64,000 bases of DNA from Actinophytocola xinjiangensis (lineage in GTDB: Bacteria; Actinomycetota; Actinomycetes; Mycobacteriales; Pseudonocardiaceae), in contig NZ_MSIF01000014.1 in the NCBI RefSeq assembly GCF_001921215.1, positions 151,330 to 215,329 of the forward strand, read 5' to 3'. The notes beneath the pieces are model-generated. The model saw nothing but the letters and a program-made list of their open reading frames with translations. It had not been told where the DNA came from and made no database searches. Positions within the stretch are counted from its first letter, which is position 1, and every line of letters starts with the position of its first letter. The translations under genes were made by a program, and so were the position numbers. Shown one piece after another: positions 39,201 through 47,372 of the stretch.

Positions 39201-39439
39201 GCCCGCACCGAACCCCACCGCCGCACCGCCGGCGGATCACTGTCCGCCATCGCCACCAGCTCCTCGGGAACGGGCACCCCCAATGCCAGGATCACCGCAC
39301 CGGCCAACCTCCCCCGCCGCTCGACCGGCACCCGCGCGATCGCGGCGAGGAACTCCGCGACCACCCGCTTCGGCTCGCCTCCGGTCAACGCGCTGACGAC
39401 CAGCGCCCGACACCGCTCCACCGAACCCAACTCGCCCAT
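36281..39439 (-). CDS. CHAT-domain (caspase-like) protein with helical repeats
   Basis: A 1052-residue protein. Residues 1-~640 are helical, TPR-like repeats rich in Ala/Leu/Arg. The C-terminal CHAT domain (~750-1050) has the catalytic His in LACHGRHE (~898) and Cys in VVLAACHSG (~945), both intact. Such TPR-CHAT proteins are common in actinobacteria, and some relatives elsewhere are proteases activated in defence. The start is the ATG of MGELGSVERC with GAAGGG upstream. It lies 86 bp upstream of the unrecognised gene-helicase pair on the same strand, but its very high GC differs from theirs. Confidence 0.88.
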   Translation of the reverse strand: MGELGSVERCRALVVSALTGGEPKRVVAEFLAAIARVPVERRGRLAGAVILALGVPVPEELVAMADSDPPAVRRWGSVRAATRATLDFSRQLDSAAPDPGVLDGIVSMAAAALPADLGNLFTGMFQAQRSGDIDEWVRIVTTVSSTLEGMLGDDDHPHANAWREQLRTMTDLASAASRRDRSAMLDSVDSLRAATRDALSAATPETPATATPDETPVGQCRTLIVRALTEDDGEQVVEEFWAEISRLPADHPQRARLAAALVIACEEGGVAYLWRAAGLLKIVDADPPAAPRWPKARQGARAQAEAFEHLADPHHSPDTTAKAIADLMGDRANQLSTAFGELLAAIARAQHDENLSELDRISAALPGLLDAMVGDDPRTRADRDQLLALARFVTAGSRSDPAGLRAVFDALPPMPGATDLDHAINRVMDAQRSMLADGQLTDEQLTELARSAADADLPPLPRITQYQFLGIGHFARGPRHHDRAVAALRAGLELSGSAAPALRAACQATLAHVLSLRPETGEEAVARLEDARELLGGPESPLWILTTKQLADVRQQAGQGRAATELKLLAQRGYAWRALRESSVVGARDAVREAAGSAVEVARQCLRIGDVAGAVRALDSGRGLMLFAAVELPKVPDKLRAAGHDDLARRWLADGGANAETRRAALAVLPDRDRLLDPPDLDEIRAALRTVDADALVYLAPGLAVVAPVDGAPVWLELPDLDAGGVAEVRRYLDPTRDLAPAGVGDLDAVGGWAWRVAVGPLLELLAVPEPRIVLVPMGDLARIPWEAARRPDGVYAIELAAFSHAVSARLLCENAALPAVAAGGGGLIVGDPETAGAAAGLAAARVEAHALRGFYPHARYVGRLPDGTTSAAGAGTAAQVRRWLAEEDPAAGGVAHLACHGRHEADQGQAYLVLAPETPGGPASRLAAEQIGTGRPIGLVVLAACHSGRSIQGFDEAYSLGTAFLAGRVRSVLSAQWAVPDRETSALMYLFHHYRVVEGRAVREALRLAQLWMLDPDRRAPAGMPAGLLASVPERKPAQVVAWAGFVHYGQ
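36285..36299. repeat. Near-copy of the TCCACWGTGGA palindrome
   Basis: TGTCCATAGTGGACA is a palindrome with a 3-bp centre at the CHAT gene stop. It differs by one base from the motif found at 37809, 44044 and 44205. Confidence 0.6.
37809..37819. repeat. TCCACAGTGGA palindrome inside the CHAT gene
   Basis: One of three exact TCCACWGTGGA copies in the window. It shares the 15-bp context GAATCCACWGTGGAC with the copy at 44205. Confidence 0.7.
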
Positions 39440-39625
39440 GCCCTTCTCTGACGGACATGACCGCCCGCGCCCGTGCGCCCGGTCCGGGCGTCTCCGCCGC
39501 TCACCGCCGACTCCCGCGCCACGAGCCCGTTTCCCCCGTCGAGCTCCGAGGCCGAGCCGGCGTCTACCGCGCCAACGGCCGCTCCCAGTAACCGCTACCA
39601 CCCTTCATCGCCGCACCGGGTGGCT

Positions 39626-39649
39626 TGACCTCAAGCAAGGTGGAGGTCA
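39626..39649 (+). promoter_or_regulatory. MerR-type dyad over a promoter-like sequence
   Basis: TGACCTC and GAGGTCA arms are separated by 10 bp, and the left arm overlaps a TTGACC -35-like element. MerR/SoxR regulators bind such dyads within stretched promoters. It lies 43 bp before the NmrA-like gene. No MerR gene is in the window. Confidence 0.5.
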
Positions 39650-39692
39650 TACCGTCACCCCGTCCTGATGATCGACTGATGGGAGCGCGCTG

Positions 39693-40508
39693 ATGATCCT
39701 GGTAACCGGAGCGACCGGAAGAATCGGCAGCGCCCTGCTGACCGGCCTGCGCGGCTACCCGGTGCGGGCCCTCACCAGGGACCTCGCCAACGCGACGTTC
39801 CCCGCCGGCGTCGACGCCGTCGAGGGCGACCTGGCCGACGACCCGGCGCCGCTGCTCAAGGGCGTCCGCGCGCTGTTCCTGTTGCGGGGCCTGGCTCCCG
39901 AGGCCCCGGTCATCGACGCGGCCCGCGAGGCCGGCGTCGAGCACGTCGTGTTGGTGTCGTCGATCACCGTCCAGACCCACCCGCACCTGCCCGAGGCCCA
40001 CGCGAACCTGGTCGCCGAGAACCTGGTCAAGGACAGCGGCCTGACCTGGACGATCCTGCGCCCCACCCAGTTCGCCTCCAACACCCTCCTGTGGTCCGGT
40101 TCGATCCGCGACGACTCCACCGTCCGTGCCCCCTACCCCGACGTCGGCCTGCCCGCCATCCATCCCGCCGACATCGCCGCCGTGGCACGGGAAGCACTGA
40201 CCGATTCCGTCCACAATGGCCAGACCTACGCGCTCACCGGCCCCGCTCCCGTCACTCCCCGGGAGCAGGCGGCCGCGCTGGCCGCCGCCCTGGGCCGCCC
40301 CCTGTCGTTCGTCGAACTCACCCGGGAACAGGCCCACCACGACCTGGCCCCCTACTTCGGCCCTGCCACCGCCGCCGTCCTCGACCTCATGGGCGGCGAC
40401 ACCACCGAGGCCCTGCGCACCGTCCATGACACCGTCGAACGGATCACCGGCCACCCCGCGACGCCGTTCGTCCGCTGGGCCACCGAGAACGTGGCAGCCT
40501 TCCGCTGA
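39693..40508 (+). CDS. NmrA/NAD(P)H-binding oxidoreductase-like protein
   Basis: A 271-residue atypical short-chain dehydrogenase. The N-terminal NAD(P) motif is ILVTGATGRIGSALL, followed by VEGDLAD and LVSSITVQ; the ILRPTQFASN segment is typical of NmrA/QOR2-like proteins. No Tyr-x3-Lys catalytic pair is evident, so it may be a redox sensor or a quinone/flavin reductase. A MerR-type dyad upstream suggests induction by a drug or redox signal. The next gene starts 1 bp after its stop. Confidence 0.87.
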   Translation: MILVTGATGRIGSALLTGLRGYPVRALTRDLANATFPAGVDAVEGDLADDPAPLLKGVRALFLLRGLAPEAPVIDAAREAGVEHVVLVSSITVQTHPHLPEAHANLVAENLVKDSGLTWTILRPTQFASNTLLWSGSIRDDSTVRAPYPDVGLPAIHPADIAAVAREALTDSVHNGQTYALTGPAPVTPREQAAALAAALGRPLSFVELTREQAHHDLAPYFGPATAAVLDLMGGDTTEALRTVHDTVERITGHPATPFVRWATENVAAFR

Positions 40509-40509
40509 C

Positions 40510-40824
40510 ATGAGGCACCTGCGTTGCCACTGGGGCGAGGAAGACATCTGGTTCCACTTCGAGCTCGACCCCGACGGCTGGGTCACCCGCCAGATCGAAC
40601 TCCAGGGCCCAGCCGAAACCCCCATCGCCGCCGCCTCCCTCGACGAGGAACTGCGCGCCCGCGACGCCGGCACACTCACCGAGTACGAGAACACCTACGG
40701 CCTGACCTCTGAGAAGCCCCTCGACCCGGCCGACCTACCCGACCCCGAACCCATCCCTCCCGACGAGTTCGAACGCCTCTGGCAGCACGCCCGAACCACC
40801 CTCGAAAGCCGTCAGAAGCCGTAG
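40510..40824 (+). CDS. Small protein, DUF6881-like
   Basis: A 104-residue acidic protein beginning MRHLRCHWGEEDIWFHFELD and continuing with WVTRQIELQG. The order of a short beta-rich N-terminus followed by an acidic PPDEFERLW tail resembles DUF6881 proteins from memory. Its ATG begins 1 bp after the preceding stop, indicating an operon with the NmrA-like gene. Function is unknown. Confidence 0.65.
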   Translation: MRHLRCHWGEEDIWFHFELDPDGWVTRQIELQGPAETPIAAASLDEELRARDAGTLTEYENTYGLTSEKPLDPADLPDPEPIPPDEFERLWQHARTTLESRQKP

Positions 40825-40898
40825 CCCGCGCAGGCGTGCGCCACACAACCCGCGTGTGTTCTACTTCGGACTGGTGAAGACCAGGACGGGACTGATGC

Positions 40899-41318
40899 TC
40901 ACCCGGTCATTGTCCAGGTGCATTCCCCGGTGGCCTCGAAGAACTCGCCAGCGTTGATCGTCACCGAGCCGGGGCCTTCAAGGTTGCCGTTGGCCAGGAT
41001 CGACTCCATCGCTCCCGAGTCGTCCTTGTGCCGAGCCCAGTAGCAGGCGCCGATGATGTCGTCCTCGGGCGGACCCGGAGTCTTGTACTGGCCTGCCTGG
41101 ACATCGACCCCCACCTCGTACATACCACTGGTAATGGTGGTGGCCGGCCCGGCCGGGGCAGCTGACTCGTTCGCGGGCGCACTGGCCGACTGCCCGGCAG
41201 GCGACTGCTCAGTGGTGCCTGCGTCTTCGCTCGGCTGGCTGACGGCGACCACGATTATCAGCAGGACGATGACGCCCAACCCGCCGATCACCCATCTCCA
41301 CCGATGCTTCTTCGCCAT
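40899..41318 (-). CDS. Membrane-anchored extracellular protein
   Basis: A 139-residue protein with one N-terminal helix (WVIGGLGVIVLLIIVVAV), a Ser/Ala/Pro-rich linker, and a C-terminal domain starting MYEVGVDVQAGQYKTPG with the two cysteines CYWAR and GECTW likely forming a disulfide. This pattern recurs in many actinobacterial surface proteins without known function. It stands alone between convergent and same-strand neighbours. Confidence 0.75.
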   Translation of the reverse strand: MAKKHRWRWVIGGLGVIVLLIIVVAVSQPSEDAGTTEQSPAGQSASAPANESAAPAGPATTITSGMYEVGVDVQAGQYKTPGPPEDDIIGACYWARHKDDSGAMESILANGNLEGPGSVTINAGEFFEATGECTWTMTG

Positions 41319-41346
41319 CGGAAGTTCCCCTTTCCACAGGCGGGGT

Positions 41347-41369
41347 CCCTGGCCGGGCGTCCGCCAGGG
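41347..41369 (-). terminator. Possible terminator hairpin downstream of the MBOAT gene
   Basis: CCCTGGC and GCCAGGG form a 7-bp stem with a 9-nt loop. It lies 177 bp beyond the MBOAT stop and has no T-run, so it is weak. The rest of 41319-41545 shows no gene. Confidence 0.3.
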
Positions 41370-41545
41370 CCAGAATGCGGGGCACCACCTGCATCCGCAC
41401 CCGCAGCAACCCGGTTCGGGGATGCCGGTCTACGAGGACGTAGCCGCGGCCGACGACCGTCCACCAGAAGAACAGCGGCAGCGAACGCCACTACCGCCTG
41501 GTCAGGCCGCTGTCCGTGGTCTGTTCGGCTGCGCGGTTCCCGGCA

Positions 41546-42979
41546 TCAGAACTGGTAGTAGAGGAAGGGGCTGAAGGTGCCGGCGGCGATGAGGATGGCG
41601 GCGTAGAACAGGCCGGCCGTCATGATGGTGACGCGGAGGACCGTGGCGGGCAGGCTGCGGGAGGACTCCAGCAGGGGCCCGGTGACGGGGTGTGCCGGCA
41701 GGAACACGATCACCAGGGCCAGCAGCAGGATCAGTACCCGCTGGTTGGTGAAGGCCTCCCCGACGACGTCGGTGACGCCGGTGAAGTCGGGTAGGAGCAT
41801 GTGGCCGATCATGGTCAGGGCCTGGCTCAGGTCGGTGGAGCGGAAGAAGACCCAGCCGACGACGACCAGCAGGAAGGTGAGGGCGCGGCGGGCGATGCGG
41901 GCGCCGGCCGTCGGTGGGGAGTTGTCCAGTTGGAAGCCGCGTTCGATGATCAGTAGGGCGCCGTGGTAGATGCCCCAGACGAGGTAGGTCCAGTTGGCGC
42001 CGTGCCAGAAGCCGGTGAGGACGAAGACGATGGACAGGTTGCGGTACGTCTTGGCGGAGCCCTGGCGGTTGCCGCCGAGGGGGATGTAGACGTAGTCGCG
42101 GAACCAGCGGGACAGGGACATGTGCCAGCGGCGCCAGAACTCGGTCACCGTGACCGACGAGTACGGGCGGGCGAAGTTCTCCGGGAGGCGGAAGCCGAGC
42201 ATCCGGCCCAGGCCGATCGCCATGTCCGAGTAGCCGGAGAAGTCGAAGTACAGCTGCAACGTGTAGGTCAGGGCGCCGAGCCACGCCACGGCGAAGGTCA
42301 TCTCGTCGTTCGGGGTCGTGAAGCATGCCTCGACCACCGGGCTCAGGGAGTCGGCGATGATCACTTTCTTGCACAGGCCGAGGGCGAAGCGGGGGAAGCC
42401 CGCCGCCACGTCGTCCAGGCGGTGGGTGCGTTCCTGGGGCAGCTGGTCGGCGATCTCGTGGTAGCGCACGATCGGGCCGGCGATCAGCTGCGGGAACATC
42501 GAGATGTACGTCGCGTACGCCACCGGTTGGCGTAGCGCCGGGCGCTCGCCCCGGTAGATGTCCACGATGTACGAAATATTGTGGAATGTGTAGAACGAGA
42601 TGCCGATCGGCAGCAGCAGGTGCACCACGGGGAAGTCGCCGCCGAACAGCCTCGCGAAGCCGTCGAGCTGCTCGGTGAGGAAGCCCGCGTACTTCCACAC
42701 CACCAGCGTCGCCACGTCGAAGATGATCACGGCGATGAGCAGGCCGCGTTTGCGGCGCTTCGCCAGCGCCCACTCGTCGGGCTCCAGGGCCTGGCCGGCG
42801 AGGAAGTTCACCACCATGCAGACCAGCAGCAGGATCGTCGTCGGGCCGGCGCCCACCGTGTAGAACGTGAGCGACGCTACGGCGACGATCCCGTTGCGCC
42901 ACGACCTGGGCGCCAGCAGGACGAGCGCCAGCACCAGTGGAGTGAAGATCCACAGGAACAGTGGGCTGGCGAACGACAT
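41546..42979 (-). CDS. MBOAT-family O-acyltransferase (AlgI-like)
   Basis: A 477-residue membrane protein with about 11 helices. The MBOAT/AlgI hallmarks are YFDFSGYSDMAIG (near 243), EFWRRWHMSLSRWFRDYVYIPLGG, split here as EFWRRWHMSLS and YIPLGGNR, and GFWHGANWTYLVWG with the catalytic His. AlgI/DltB-type enzymes pass acyl groups across the membrane to a partner that decorates exopolysaccharide or other polymers. No AlgJ/DltD-like partner is adjacent, so the acceptor is unknown. Confidence 0.92.
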   Translation of the reverse strand: MSFASPLFLWIFTPLVLALVLLAPRSWRNGIVAVASLTFYTVGAGPTTILLLVCMVVNFLAGQALEPDEWALAKRRKRGLLIAVIIFDVATLVVWKYAGFLTEQLDGFARLFGGDFPVVHLLLPIGISFYTFHNISYIVDIYRGERPALRQPVAYATYISMFPQLIAGPIVRYHEIADQLPQERTHRLDDVAAGFPRFALGLCKKVIIADSLSPVVEACFTTPNDEMTFAVAWLGALTYTLQLYFDFSGYSDMAIGLGRMLGFRLPENFARPYSSVTVTEFWRRWHMSLSRWFRDYVYIPLGGNRQGSAKTYRNLSIVFVLTGFWHGANWTYLVWGIYHGALLIIERGFQLDNSPPTAGARIARRALTFLLVVVGWVFFRSTDLSQALTMIGHMLLPDFTGVTDVVGEAFTNQRVLILLLALVIVFLPAHPVTGPLLESSRSLPATVLRVTIMTAGLFYAAILIAAGTFSPFLYYQF

Positions 42980-43068
42980 GCGGTGACCTCAACCTCCCCG
43001 AAAAGGACGTCTGGACCCTATCCGAGTGGTTCAGTCCTTCCGGCCGCAAATGTCGAACGTGACGCTGC

Positions 43069-44025
43069 CTACACCCGCCCGGCCACCCGCCGCCGCCGAG
43101 CCACCTCCGCCAGCACCACCCCGGCCGCCACCGACGCGTTCAGCGACTCCACCCCGGCCGCCATCGGGATCGACACCGTCTCGTCGCAGGTCTCGCGGAC
43201 CAGCCGGGACAGGCCCCTGCCCTCCGAGCCGATCACGACCACCAGGGGAGAGGTCGCCAGCGAGAGGCCGTCGACGTCCACCGTGCCGTCGGCGTCCAGG
43301 CCGACGATCATCAGGCCGCGTTCGGCATACGAACGCAGGGTGCGGGTCAGGTTGGTCGCCACCGCCACCGGCAGCTTGGCGGCCGTGCCGGCCGACGTGC
43401 GCCACGCCACCGCGGTCACCCCGGCGCTGCGCCGCTGCGGCAGCAGCACGCCGTTGGCGCCGAACGCGGCCGCCGAGCGGATCACCGCGCCCAGGTTGCG
43501 CGGATCCGTCACACCGTCCAGCGCCACCAGCAGCGCCGGCTCGGACGACTCGTCGGCCACGTCCAACAGCTCGTCGGGGTGGGCGTACTCGAACGGCGGC
43601 ATCTGCAGCGCCAGGCCCTGGTGCAGCGCCCCGCCGGTGAGCCGGTCCAGCTCGGGCCTGGCGACCTCCAACACCGAGATGCCCCGGTCGGCGGCCAGCC
43701 GGACGGCCTCGGTCACGCGGTCGTCGGCGTCCACGCTGAGCTGCACGTACAGCGCGGTCGCCGGGACGTCGGCGCGCAGGCACTCGACGACCGGGTTGCG
43801 TCCGGCGACCAGCTCGGCGGTCGGCTTGTCCTTGGAGCGGTGCTGGGCGGCCTTGGCCTTGGCCGCCGCGCGGCGCTGGGCCGGGTGGCCGGGGCGCGCG
43901 GAGGCGTGCGGCGTCGGGCCCTTGCCCTCCAGCGACTTCGCGCGCTGGCCGCCGGACCCCTTGACGGCGCCCTTCTTCGTGCCGGTTTTGCGGATCGCGC
44001 CCCGGCGTTGGGAGTTTCCAGCCAC
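43069..44025 (-). CDS. rlmB: 23S rRNA (guanosine-2'-O-)-methyltransferase RlmB-like (SpoU family)
   Basis: A 318-residue SPOUT methyltransferase. A ~65-residue basic Lys/Arg/Ala N-terminal extension precedes a substrate-binding domain ([15 protein letters not shown]). SPOUT motifs follow: [21 protein letters not shown], split here as [12 protein letters not shown], then [15 protein letters not shown] and [23 protein letters not shown], split as [12 protein letters not shown]. coli RlmB methylates G2251; the exact target here is inferred. The GTG start is 1 nt after the cysS stop. Confidence 0.93.
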   Translation of the reverse strand: MAGNSQRRGAIRKTGTKKGAVKGSGGQRAKSLEGKGPTPHASARPGHPAQRRAAAKAKAAQHRSKDKPTAELVAGRNPVVECLRADVPATALYVQLSVDADDRVTEAVRLAADRGISVLEVARPELDRLTGGALHQGLALQMPPFEYAHPDELLDVADESSEPALLVALDGVTDPRNLGAVIRSAAAFGANGVLLPQRRSAGVTAVAWRTSAGTAAKLPVAVATNLTRTLRSYAERGLMIVGLDADGTVDVDGLSLATSPLVVVIGSEGRGLSRLVRETCDETVSIPMAAGVESLNASVAAGVVLAEVARRRRVAGRV

Positions 44026-44026
44026 G

Positions 44027-45418
44027 TCAGCTGTCCTTAAATGTCCACTGTGGACCGTCGGGGGTGTCCTCGACGGTGATACCCGCGGCCAGCAACCGGT
44101 CCCGGATCGCGTCGGCGGCGGCGAAGTCGCGCTCCGCCCTGGCCCGCTGGCGCGCCGCCAGCTGCTCGCCGACCAGGGACTCGACCGCCGCGGCGGCCTT
44201 TGAATCCACTGTGGACGACGAGGACCACTTGTCCGACAACGGGTCCAGCCCGAGCACCTCGGTCTGGGCGCGGACCGTCGCGGCCGCGGTGAGGGCGCCG
44301 TTGTCGTCACCGGCGTCCAGCGCGGTGAACCCGGCCCGCACCGTGCTGTGCACCGCCGCCAACGCGGCCGGCGTGCCGAGGTCGTCGTCCATCGCCGCCG
44401 CGAACTCACGACCGACGTCGCCGGGCGCCATCACCCCGGCGCGCTGCGCCACCCGGTGCACGAACGACTCCACCCGCTGGTAGGCCCGCGCCGACTCCTC
44501 CAGCGCGGCCTCGGAGAACTCGATCGTCGACCGGTAGTGCGGGGCCACCAGGTGGTAGCGCAGCTCCTGCGGCCGGAACCGGGCGACCAGCGCCTCGACC
44601 GACACCACGTTGCCCAGCGACTTCGCCATCTTCTCGCCGGCCAGCCCCACCAGCCCGTTGTGCATCCAGAACCGGGCGAACGGGTCGCCGGCCGCCCGCG
44701 ACTGCGCCAGCTCGTTCTCGTGGTGCGGGAACACCAGGTCCAGGCCGCCGCCGTGGATGTCGAACTCGGCGCCCAGATAGGTCAGCGCCATCGCCGAGCA
44801 CTCCAGGTGCCAGCCCGGCCGGCCCGGCCCCCACGGCGTCGGCCAGCACGGCTCACCCGGCCGCGCGCCCTTCCACAGCGTGAAGTCACGCGGGTCGCGC
44901 TTGCCCTCGCCGGCCGACTCGCCCTGCTGCATCTCCTCGATCCGCTGACCGGACAGCGCGCCGTACTCGGCGTAGGAGGCGACCGCGAAGTACACGTCGC
45001 CGGCCGACGCGTAGGCGTGCCCGCCGGCGATCAGCCGCTCCATCAGCTCGACCATCTGCGTCACATGGCCGGTGGCGCGCGGCGCGATCGACGCCGGCAG
45101 CACGCCGAGCGTGGCGTAGGCCGCGTCGAACGCGCGCTCGTAGGTGGCCGACCACTGCCACCACGGGGTGTCGTGCTCGCCGGCCTTGCGCAGGATCTTG
45201 TCGTCGATGTCGGTGACGTTGCGCACCAGCGTGACCGCCAGCCCGGAGTGAGCCAGCCAGCGGCGCAGCACGTCGTAGTTCAGCGCGCTGCGCACGTGCC
45301 CGATGTGCGGCGGACCCTGCGGGGTCGGCCCACACACGTAGATCGACGCAGCTCCAGGGCGCACGGGGACGAACTCCCGCGCGCGACGGCTCGCGCTGTC
45401 GAACAGGTGCAGGCTCAC
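44027..45418 (-). CDS. cysS: Cysteinyl-tRNA synthetase
   Basis: A 463-residue class I synthetase. [16 protein letters not shown] contains the HIGH motif, and KMAKS (in [11 protein letters not shown]) replaces KMSKS. Zinc ligands are the Cys of YVCGP, the Cys of LECSAM and the His pair of FPHHENE. The GTG start has GAGG upstream. It contains two copies of the TCCACTGTGGA palindrome in its last 190 bp. Part of the carD-ispD-ispF-cysS-rlmB operon. Confidence 0.96.
   Translation of the reverse strand: MSLHLFDSASRRAREFVPVRPGAASIYVCGPTPQGPPHIGHVRSALNYDVLRRWLAHSGLAVTLVRNVTDIDDKILRKAGEHDTPWWQWSATYERAFDAAYATLGVLPASIAPRATGHVTQMVELMERLIAGGHAYASAGDVYFAVASYAEYGALSGQRIEEMQQGESAGEGKRDPRDFTLWKGARPGEPCWPTPWGPGRPGWHLECSAMALTYLGAEFDIHGGGLDLVFPHHENELAQSRAAGDPFARFWMHNGLVGLAGEKMAKSLGNVVSVEALVARFRPQELRYHLVAPHYRSTIEFSEAALEESARAYQRVESFVHRVAQRAGVMAPGDVGREFAAAMDDDLGTPAALAAVHSTVRAGFTALDAGDDNGALTAAATVRAQTEVLGLDPLSDKWSSSSTVDSKAAAAVESLVGEQLAARQRARAERDFAAADAIRDRLLAAGITVEDTPDGPQWTFKDS
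44044..44054. repeat. TCCACTGTGGA palindrome near the cysS end
   Basis: An exact copy, extended to GTCCACTGTGGAC, encoding part of the final PQWTF residues of cysS. Confidence 0.7.
44205..44215. repeat. Second TCCACTGTGGA palindrome in cysS
   Basis: An exact copy 161 bp from the previous one, encoding STVD. It shares GAATCCACWGTGGAC with the copy in the CHAT gene. Confidence 0.7.
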
Positions 45419-45467
45419 GGTGTCATCCTCGTCAGGGAAGCGGGTGGTGACGCGGGGACCTCAAAGC

Positions 45468-45941
45468 CTAGTCGTGTGGTAGGAGGCACGCGGTGGCCAC
45501 CGCCGCGACGCCCTCGCCGCGCCCGGTCAGGCCCAGCCCGTCGGTCGTCGTGCCGGACACCGAGACCGGGCCGCCGACCGCCACCGACAGTGCCCGCTCG
45601 GCCTCGGTGCGCCGGGTGCCGATCCGGGGCGCGTTGCCGATGACCTGCACCACCGCGTTGCCGACCCGGTAGCCGGCGGCGTCGAGCCGCGACCGGACCT
45701 CCGCCAGCAACTCCACGCCGTGCGCGCCCGACCAGCGCGGGTCGCCGGTGCCGAACACCGCGCCGAGGTCGCCGAGGCCGGCGGCCGAGAGCAGCGCGTC
45801 GCACAGCGCGTGGGCGGCGACGTCGCCGTCGGAGTGCCCGGCGCAGCCGTCGACACCCTCCCAGCGCAGGCCGGCGATCCAGCACTCGCGGCCGGGCTCG
45901 ACCGGGTGCACGTCGGTGCCGATGCCGACCCGGGGGGTCAC
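45468..45941 (-). CDS. ispF: 2-C-methyl-D-erythritol 2,4-cyclodiphosphate synthase
   Basis: A 157-residue MEP-pathway enzyme. The metal-binding Asp and His of GTDVHPVE and the His of [18 protein letters not shown], written here as GHSDGD, are intact, as is [14 protein letters not shown] near the end. The GTG start overlaps the ispD stop by 4 bp (GTGA). It looks fully functional, in contrast to its ispD neighbour. Confidence 0.94.
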   Translation of the reverse strand: MTPRVGIGTDVHPVEPGRECWIAGLRWEGVDGCAGHSDGDVAAHALCDALLSAAGLGDLGAVFGTGDPRWSGAHGVELLAEVRSRLDAAGYRVGNAVVQVIGNAPRIGTRRTEAERALSVAVGGPVSVSGTTTDGLGLTGRGEGVAAVATACLLPHD

Positions 45942-46573
45942 GGCTGGTCCGCCAGCAGCACGCTGGCCACGGTCAGGTCGAACGCGGTGGTGATCGCCAT
46001 GGCGGCAGGATGCCCTGGCACGGTCGCCGCCGGCAGCCGGGTCCCGGACCGCAGCGCCTCGACGGTGAACCCCCACGGTCCCTGGGCGACCCGCAGGCCG
46101 TCGCGGTCGACGGTGGTGGTGATGTCGTCGTGGTCGTCGACCCGCTTGACGGTGTCGGTGACCGGCAGCACCGGGACGACGGGTGTGCTGTTCGCCACGG
46201 CGTCGGCCACCGCGCGGATCACCTCGGGCGGGGCGAGTGCCCGCGCGAGGTCGTGCACCAGGACGTACTGGGTGTCCGGGATCTCGGCCAGCGCCGCGTC
46301 CAGCGCGCGGGCGACGGGATCGTCGCCGCCGGGGACGAGGCTCGCGTCCAGGCCGGTGAGCGCGGCCCGGACGGCGTCGAGAGCCGTGTCGGGGGCCGCG
46401 ACGACGACACGCCGGACGCAACCCGCTGCGAGCAGGCCACGTACGGCGTGTACGACGAGGGGAACCCCGTTGACCGGCACGAGTGCCTTGGGGCCCTTGA
46501 CACCGAGGCGCTCACCCCGCTCGGTGGCGGGGACGAGCGCGACGGTGGTTGCCGTGATTCGGTTGTTGCTCAG
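45938..46573 (-). CDS. ispD: Divergent, possibly degenerate IspD-like cytidylyltransferase
   Basis: An IspD (MEP cytidylyltransferase) homologue by position and by [36 protein letters not shown] and [10 protein letters not shown]. No ATG, GTG or TTG precedes the nucleotide loop in frame after the carD stop; the first usable codon is CTG at 46573, giving 211 residues. The next start, GTG 46480, would delete the loop. The usual PAAGxG is PATERG, TPQGF is GPWGF, the ATDDA segment is missing (~20 residues shorter) and the substrate-binding Lys of (N/F)KIT is Ala in AMAIT. It may be inactive or altered; the frame is otherwise uninterrupted. Confidence 0.75.
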   Translation of the reverse strand: MSNNRITATTVALVPATERGERLGVKGPKALVPVNGVPLVVHAVRGLLAAGCVRRVVVAAPDTALDAVRAALTGLDASLVPGGDDPVARALDAALAEIPDTQYVLVHDLARALAPPEVIRAVADAVANSTPVVPVLPVTDTVKRVDDHDDITTTVDRDGLRVAQGPWGFTVEALRSGTRLPAATVPGHPAAMAITTAFDLTVASVLLADQP

Positions 46574-46578
46574 GGCGG

Positions 46579-47070
46579 CTAGACGGATGCCGTGGCGAGG
46601 ACCTCGTCGAGGATGACCTCGGCCTTGCCCTCGTCCGTGCCCTCGGCCAGCGCCAACTCACTGACCAGGATCTGCCGTGCCTTCGCGAGCATGCGCTTCT
46701 CGCCGGCGGACAATCCGCGATCCTTCTCGCGCCGCCAGAGGTCGCGCACCACTTCGGCCACCTTGTTCACGTCGCCCGAGGCGAGCTTCTCGAGGTTGGC
46801 CTTGTACCGCCGGGACCAGTTGGTCGGCTCCTCGGTGTGAGGAGCACGCAGAACATCGAAGACTCGGTTGAGACCTTCCTGGCCGACGACATCCCGAACA
46901 CCCACGATCTCGGCGTTGTCAGCGGGAACGCGTACAGTGAGGTCGCCCTGGGCGACCTTCAGAACGAGGTACTTCTTCTCCTCGCCCTTGATCACCCGGG
47001 TTTCGATTGCTTCGATGAGTGCGGCACCGTGGTGCGGGTAGACGACGGTCTCTCCGACCTTGAAAACCAT
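46579..47070 (-). CDS. carD: CarD-family RNA polymerase-binding regulator
   Basis: A 163-residue protein that binds RNA polymerase beta and stabilises open complexes at rRNA and other promoters. The N-terminal Tudor-like RNAP-interaction domain is [17 protein letters not shown]...KYLVLKV. The C-terminal DNA-binding helices include the conserved Trp region [26 protein letters not shown] lies before the ATG. It heads the ispD-ispF-cysS-rlmB operon and its stop is 5 bp before the proposed ispD start. Confidence 0.97.
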   Translation of the reverse strand: MVFKVGETVVYPHHGAALIEAIETRVIKGEEKKYLVLKVAQGDLTVRVPADNAEIVGVRDVVGQEGLNRVFDVLRAPHTEEPTNWSRRYKANLEKLASGDVNKVAEVVRDLWRREKDRGLSAGEKRMLAKARQILVSELALAEGTDEGKAEVILDEVLATASV

Positions 47071-47091
47071 GTGTCCTCTGCCCCTTTCGCT

Positions 47092-47102
47092 GCCTCCATC
47101 TT
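47092..47102 (-). promoter_or_regulatory. Candidate extended -10 of the carD operon
   Basis: On the minus strand TGTTAAGAT gives a TGN-extended -10 (TAAGAT) ~27 bp before the carD start. No good -35 is seen, which suits an extended -10. Confidence 0.35.
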
Positions 47103-47372
47103 AACACGGTCGGACGTGGGGGTGTATCCGACCCGCGATCAGTAACCGCAGGTCAGCGGCCACGCGGCGGTTGGTTCTGGGGGTTGACAAATCCGCTCCA
47201 GGCATGCTCGACCATCTCTGTTGAGGAATGTGCTGGGTTGTTCGACGGATCCACAGAGGACCGGAAAATGCCGAACCCGCTTGGCGTGTCTGGGAGACCA
47301 CTCGATCGAGCCGTGCGAGTGTGCCGCTAGTCTTCGCCCTGAGTCACGCCTGCCCGAGGAAGGACCGCGATC

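Noticed and set aside
45938..46480. ispD starting at GTG 46480
   Set aside because: It would remove the nucleotide-binding loop that is visibly encoded just upstream in the same frame.
47184..47189. TTGACA as the lpqE promoter -35
   Set aside because: No acceptable -10 lies 16-19 bp downstream.
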